From CAYQDR01 sp964416315 (GTDB lineage Bacteria; Methylomirabilota; Methylomirabilia; Rokubacteriales; DASRDR01): a stretch of DNA of 64,000 bases. The notes beneath the pieces were generated by a model. It was not told the origin of the DNA. It saw only the letters and a program-made list of their open reading frames with translations, and searched no databases. The number at the start of each line of letters is the position of its first letter. The first letter of the stretch is position 1. The stretch is from assembly GCA_964416315.1 (NCBI GenBank), contig CAYQDR010000005.1:1-64000 (forward strand), read 5' to 3'. This document shows positions 60,247-64,000 of the stretch, in pieces. A program made the translations under genes and the position numbers.

Positions 60247-61758
60247 GTGGACGTCCTCGGCCACCTGGCCGGCGGCTTCGCGGCGGCGCTCTCCCCCACG
60301 AACCTGCTGATGGCCCTCGTGGGCTCGCTCCTCGGCACGCTCGTCGGCGTCCTCCCCGGGCTCGGTCCGACGGCCGCCATCGCCATCCTCTTCCCGCTGA
60401 CCACGGTGCTCCAACCCGTGCCGGCCATCATCATGCTCGCCGGGATCTACTACGGCGCGATGTACGGCGGCTCGACGACCGCGATCCTCCTCAACATCCC
60501 GGGCGAGGTGGCGTCCGTCCCGACCTGCCTCGACGGCTACCCGCTGGCGCAGCAGGGGAGGGGCGGAGTCGCCCTCGGGATCTCCGCCATCGGCTCCTTC
60601 TTCGCGGGCACCCTCGGCGTGGTGGGGCTCACGTTCTTCGCGCCGTTCCTCGCGGACCAGGCGCTGCGGTTCGGCCCGCCCGAGTACTTCGGTCTCATGC
60701 TGCTCGCCGTCACGGTCATCGTCTCGCTCTCGGGCAGCTCGCTCGCCAAGGGGTTCGCGATGGCGCTGCTCGGGTACTTCATCTCGCTGATCGGGCTGGG
60801 ACCGTCCACGGCGGAGCCGCGCTTCACCTTCGGCTGGACGCTCCTCATGAGCGGCGTGGACCTGATCGCCCTGGTGGTCGGCCTCTTCGCCATCTCCGAG
60901 GTCTTCCTCGGGCTCGAGGAGGCGCGCGTGGCGATCGCCGAGAAGATCCGGAACGTCTTCCCGAGCTGGGCGGACCTCCGGCAGGCCAGCCCCGCGATCC
61001 TCCGCGGCACCGGGATCGGCTTCGTCCTCGGCCTCCTGCCGGGCTGCGCGCCCGGCGTGACCGTGTTCCTCGCCTACGACGCCGAGAAGAAGCTCGCCCG
61101 GCACCCCGAGCGCTTCGGTAAGGGCGCCATCGAAGGCGTGGCCTCGCCCGAGGCGGCCAACAACGCGACCTCCTCGGCGGGCTTCGTTCCCCTGCTGGCG
61201 CTGGGCATCCCGGCCTCGGCGCCGCTGGCGGTTCTCCTCGGGGGGCTCCTGGTCTACGGCCTCCAGCCGGGTCCGCTCCTCTTCGAGAAGAACCCCGAGT
61301 TCGTGTGGACCGTCATCGCGAGCTTCTACATCGGGAACCTCATCCTGCTCGTCCTGAACCTCCCGCTGATCGGCATGTGGGTGTGGCTCACCCGCATCCC
61401 CTACGGCGTGCTGGGCCCGCTGATCCTGCTCCTCTCGGTCCTGGGCGCCTACTCGGTGCGCAACAGCATGTTCGACGTGGGGGTGAGCCTGGTGTTCGGG
61501 GCGGTGGGCTACCTGCTGCGGAAGCACCAGTGGCCGCTCGCGCCGCTGCTGCTCGCGTACATCCTGGGGCCGCTCCTCGAGAAGTACCTGATCCAGTCGC
61601 TCTCGATGAGCGGCGGGAGCCCCCTCATCTTCCTCCAGCGGGGCATCTCGCTGACGCTGATCGTCCTGGCGGTGGCCCTCCTCCTCTCCTCGCTCCTGCT
61701 GGTGCGCTACGCCGCGCAGCGGGTTCGGGAGGCGACGGCGGAGGAGATGGCGCTGTAG
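60247..61758 (+). CDS. tctA: Tripartite tricarboxylate transporter large permease
   Basis: 503 aa, about twelve helices. The family motif GTLVGVLPGLGPTAAIAILFPLT is near residue 31-53 and its partial repeat VLGLLPGCAPGVTVFLAYDAEKK near 260. IYYGAMYGGSTTAILLNIPGE and VASPEAANNATSSAGFVPLLALGIP are hallmarks. Driven by a proton or sodium gradient, it takes substrate from TctC. GTG 60247, 3 nt after tctB. Confidence 0.95.
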   Translation: MDVLGHLAGGFAAALSPTNLLMALVGSLLGTLVGVLPGLGPTAAIAILFPLTTVLQPVPAIIMLAGIYYGAMYGGSTTAILLNIPGEVASVPTCLDGYPLAQQGRGGVALGISAIGSFFAGTLGVVGLTFFAPFLADQALRFGPPEYFGLMLLAVTVIVSLSGSSLAKGFAMALLGYFISLIGLGPSTAEPRFTFGWTLLMSGVDLIALVVGLFAISEVFLGLEEARVAIAEKIRNVFPSWADLRQASPAILRGTGIGFVLGLLPGCAPGVTVFLAYDAEKKLARHPERFGKGAIEGVASPEAANNATSSAGFVPLLALGIPASAPLAVLLGGLLVYGLQPGPLLFEKNPEFVWTVIASFYIGNLILLVLNLPLIGMWVWLTRIPYGVLGPLILLLSVLGAYSVRNSMFDVGVSLVFGAVGYLLRKHQWPLAPLLLAYILGPLLEKYLIQSLSMSGGSPLIFLQRGISLTLIVLAVALLLSSLLLVRYAAQRVREATAEEMAL

Positions 61759-61790
61759 CGAACGATTCGAACACAGGGAGGGACCCGAGC

Positions 61791-62783
61791 ATGCGGTGGC
61801 CTCGTACCCGGATCGTCCTGCGCTGGCTCCTGGCGGTGTTCCTGCTCCTCACCCCGATGGGCGCGTGGGCGCAGGACTACCCGACCAAGCCCATCGAGAT
61901 CATCGTGCCGTTCGTCCCCGGCGGGGGGACGGACCTCACCGCGCGCCTCGTCGCCGATTACCTGGGCAAGAAGTGGAACACTCCCATCCTCGTCGTGAAC
62001 AAGCCGGGCGGGGGCGGGATGATCGGCGCCCGGGCCGCGCTCAAGGAGGGTCGGCCCGACGGCTACACGGTGCTCATCGACATCCACACGACCTCCTCGA
62101 TGCACATCGGGGCCTCGAAGACCCCGATGCTCACGCTGGCCGACCGGAAGTACGCGGGGCGGATCGTCCGCGACCCGATGGTCTTCGCGGTGAAGGCCGA
62201 CGCGCCCTGGAAGAACTTCAAGGAGTTCTCCGACTGGGTGAAGGCGAACCCCACCGAGCTCGTCTGGTCCACGGTGGGGCCGGCCGGGCCCTCCCGCTAT
62301 ACCGCCTACGACTGGATGACCCAGATCGGCGTGGACCCGACCAAGACGAAGATGGTGATCACCGAGGGGGCCGCGGACTCCTTCGCGAAGCTCGCCGGCG
62401 GCCACGTCGCGCTCTCGATCCACTCGGTGGCCGAGGCCCAGGCGATGTGGAAGGCCGGGAAGATCAAGCTCCTCGCCGTGCTCTCCCCCGCGCGCGTCCG
62501 GTACATCCCCGACGTGCCGACGGCCGAGGAGCAGGGCGTCATGAAGGGCGTGCGCGTCCAGTGGTGGGCGTCGGTCGCCTTCCCGGCGGGCACGCCCGAC
62601 CCCATCGTGAAGAAGTGGGAGGAGGCCATCGCCGAGATGGTGAAGGACCCCGCGTTCGTCACCGGCGCCGAGCGGATCAGCCTGAACATCGACCACCTGA
62701 GCGCCGCCGAGATGCGGGCCTTCGTGGAGAAGGAGGTCGAGGGCTACACCGACATGGCCACCAAGATCGGCATCCGGCGGTAG
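61791..62783 (+). CDS. tctC: Tripartite tricarboxylate transporter binding protein
   Basis: 330 aa. Signal peptide to Ala27 (AWA/QD). Mature Bug/TctC domain: YPTKPIEIIVPFVPGGGTDLTARLVADYLG, VVNKPGGGGMIGARAALKEGRPDGYTVL, and VPTAEEQG near the end. It captures a carboxylate in the periplasm; citrate-like acids are typical but Bug proteins vary widely. ATG 61791 with GGAGGGA upstream. Order B-A-C differs from the common C-B-A. Confidence 0.92.
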   Translation: MRWPRTRIVLRWLLAVFLLLTPMGAWAQDYPTKPIEIIVPFVPGGGTDLTARLVADYLGKKWNTPILVVNKPGGGGMIGARAALKEGRPDGYTVLIDIHTTSSMHIGASKTPMLTLADRKYAGRIVRDPMVFAVKADAPWKNFKEFSDWVKANPTELVWSTVGPAGPSRYTAYDWMTQIGVDPTKTKMVITEGAADSFAKLAGGHVALSIHSVAEAQAMWKAGKIKLLAVLSPARVRYIPDVPTAEEQGVMKGVRVQWWASVAFPAGTPDPIVKKWEEAIAEMVKDPAFVTGAERISLNIDHLSAAEMRAFVEKEVEGYTDMATKIGIRR

Positions 62784-63340
62784 TCTCGGTCAGAGTTGCG
62801 CCGGCAAAGCCGGCGAAGCGCCTCTTGGCCGGCGGTGGCGGAACGCCGGACGAGCGCGCGGCCGGCTGCTGCCACTGAGGGGCATGAGGGGCGGGAAAGA
62901 CCCGGCAGCGCACGGACTTGCTCCCCGGTGGGCCGCGTTCGATCGTCCGGGTCTCATTCGGGAGTGCGGGGGAATTCACCTGATGCGGACCTCACGTGAA
63001 GTGGTGAGATAATCAGCGGGAGGCAGAGTAGCCGGGGCAGACGGCGCTGACCGCTGCCCCCCTGGGACACCACCGAGCGAACGGGTCGGGCGCCTGGCGG
63101 TGTGATCGCCTGCGGAAGGCGGACCCGAGATGCAGCTGCGCCCTGTCGCTCCCGTGCGGTGCTGGCTGCGGCCGGTGAGGACGCTCGCGGGCCGCATCGG
63201 CGGCGTCGCGTTGCTCGACGCGGCAGCTCGCCGTGCTGTCCGGACTACCGGCGCAGCGTCGCCCCCTCTGACCCTCAGTCCTCCACGCCGCCCGGCCGCG
63301 GCTGCTCTCCCCCTGGGGTGCGTGCCGGCTGGGAGCCCTA
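62784..63340. other. Spacer between tctC and the MASE1 gene
   Basis: A hairpin CGCCGGC-AAA-GCCGGCG at 62799-62815 probably ends the tct operon. An extended -10 (TGAGATAAT, 63005-63013) could start a long leader to the MASE1 gene, within which GGGGCAG/CTGCCCC arms (about 63033-63058) and CACC/GGTG pairs suggest structure. No gene recognised. Confidence 0.4.
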
Positions 63341-64000
63341 GTGCCGTTGCGCTTCTCCGGTAGCCGGTTTCTCGCCTACTGGGCGTGCGTGGGGGCGCTC
63401 GCGGCCATCTATTCCGCCGCGGCGAAGCTCGGGCTCTCGCTGGCCGGCGTGCACCAGAACGTCTCGCTCGTCTGGCCCCCGACGGGGATCGCCCTCGCGG
63501 CACTCCTGCTGCTCGGGTACCGCTACTGGCCCGGCGTCGCCCTGGGAGCGTTCCTGGCCAATGCGACCACCGAGGTGTCGCTCGCCACGGCGGCCGGCAT
63601 CGCCACCGGAAACACCCTGGAGGCGCTTTCGGGGGCCTACCTGCTTCGCCGCGTCGGCCAGTTCCGTCCGTCGTTCGAGCTGCTTCAGGATGTGCTCGGG
63701 CTGCTGGTTCTTTCGGCAGGCCTGAGCACCATGGTCAGCGCCACGATCGGCGTCGCCAGTCTCTGCCTCGGTGGCGCCGCCTCCTGGGCCGCGTACGGGC
63801 AGCTGTGGTGGCAGTGGTGGTTGGGGGACGCCATGGGCGCGCTCGTGGTCGCTCCGGTGCTGCTGACGTGGGGCAGCGCGCCGCTCCGGCTCACCAGGCC
63901 GTGGCGGCAGTACGTCGAGGCCGGCGCGTTGCTGGTGACCCTGGTGACCGTCAGCGAGATCGTGTTCGGCGGTTCCCTCACCACCGATGCCACCACGTAC
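63341..64000 (+). CDS. MASE1-domain membrane sensor, 3' part outside window
   Basis: 220 residues are visible from GTG 63341 (GGGAG just upstream) and the frame is open at the window end. Several helices and the MASE1 signature are clear: VSLVWPPTGIALAALLLLGYRYWPGVALGAFLAN, ATGNTLEALSGAYLLRR, and WWLGDAMGALVVAPVLLTW. MASE1 is the input domain of histidine kinases and GGDEF/EAL proteins; the output domain lies outside, so its class cannot be told. Confidence 0.85.
   Translation, partial: MPLRFSGSRFLAYWACVGALAAIYSAAAKLGLSLAGVHQNVSLVWPPTGIALAALLLLGYRYWPGVALGAFLANATTEVSLATAAGIATGNTLEALSGAYLLRRVGQFRPSFELLQDVLGLLVLSAGLSTMVSATIGVASLCLGGAASWAAYGQLWWQWWLGDAMGALVVAPVLLTWGSAPLRLTRPWRQYVEAGALLVTLVTVSEIVFGGSLTTDATTY

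Overview
The window is about 70% GC, densely coded, with frequent GTG and some TTG starts and no tRNA, rRNA or CRISPR. Gene content (tripartite tricarboxylate transporter, several ThDP 2-oxoacid enzymes, LLM flavin oxidoreductases, paired gamma-glutamyltransferases, Pst/Pho system, HEPN/MNT and VapBC modules) and base composition suggest an uncultivated soil or subsurface bacterium of the Rokubacteria/Methylomirabilota type. That placement is inference from style, not a phylogenetic result.

1-9.6 kb: the 3' part of an IS1634-family transposase, a gene-poor spacer, then a leftward operon read from 9019 down to 1361: IlvD/Edd dehydratase, gamma-glutamyltransferase 2, a mandelate racemase remnant, gamma-glutamyltransferase 1, 3-hydroxyacyl-CoA dehydrogenase, SthA transhydrogenase. 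9.6-14.2 kb: HEPN/MNT and AbrB/VapC toxin-antitoxin pairs, a conserved secreted protein, an LLM oxidoreductase, a cyclophilin-like protein and transaldolase.

14.2-24.5 kb: a complete leftward phosphate regulon, mlaC-phoB-phoR-arsC-pstS-pstC-pstA-pstB-phoU, with two arrays of 11-bp repeats before pstS that look like PhoB sites. 24.6-31.2 kb: a second LLM oxidoreductase coupled to an acyl-AMP ligase, a Tat-exported propeller protein, an M28 peptidase and a PIG-L deacetylase. 31.4-43.1 kb, mostly rightward: an IclR regulator, two unknown membrane proteins, a PA2779-like protein, uvrA, a secreted protein, an EF-G-like GTPase, a receiver protein (leftward), and a two-subunit class I fumarase with a 29-codon ORF between its halves.

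43.1-56.8 kb is the most unusual part. An HprK-like P-loop protein, a phosphosulfolactate synthase-like (ComA) protein, an iron-sulfur/NrfD fusion and a molybdopterin oxidoreductase are packed as one operon. After an NTase gene come three ThDP systems in a row: an acetolactate-synthase-like enzyme, a fused indolepyruvate ferredoxin oxidoreductase and a two-subunit sulfopyruvate-decarboxylase-like (ComD/ComE) pair. Together they supply the first and last steps of the PEP/sulfite route of coenzyme M synthesis, without the middle steps.

56.8-64 kb: an orphan Phd antitoxin with a decayed toxin, a DUF433/DUF5615 pair, a fumarate reductase-type flavoprotein with a TctB-TctA-TctC transporter, and the start of a MASE1 sensor cut by the window end. 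Two general features recur: -10 hexamers placed 6-8 nt before start codons (leaderless genes), and three copies of a REP-like palindrome.
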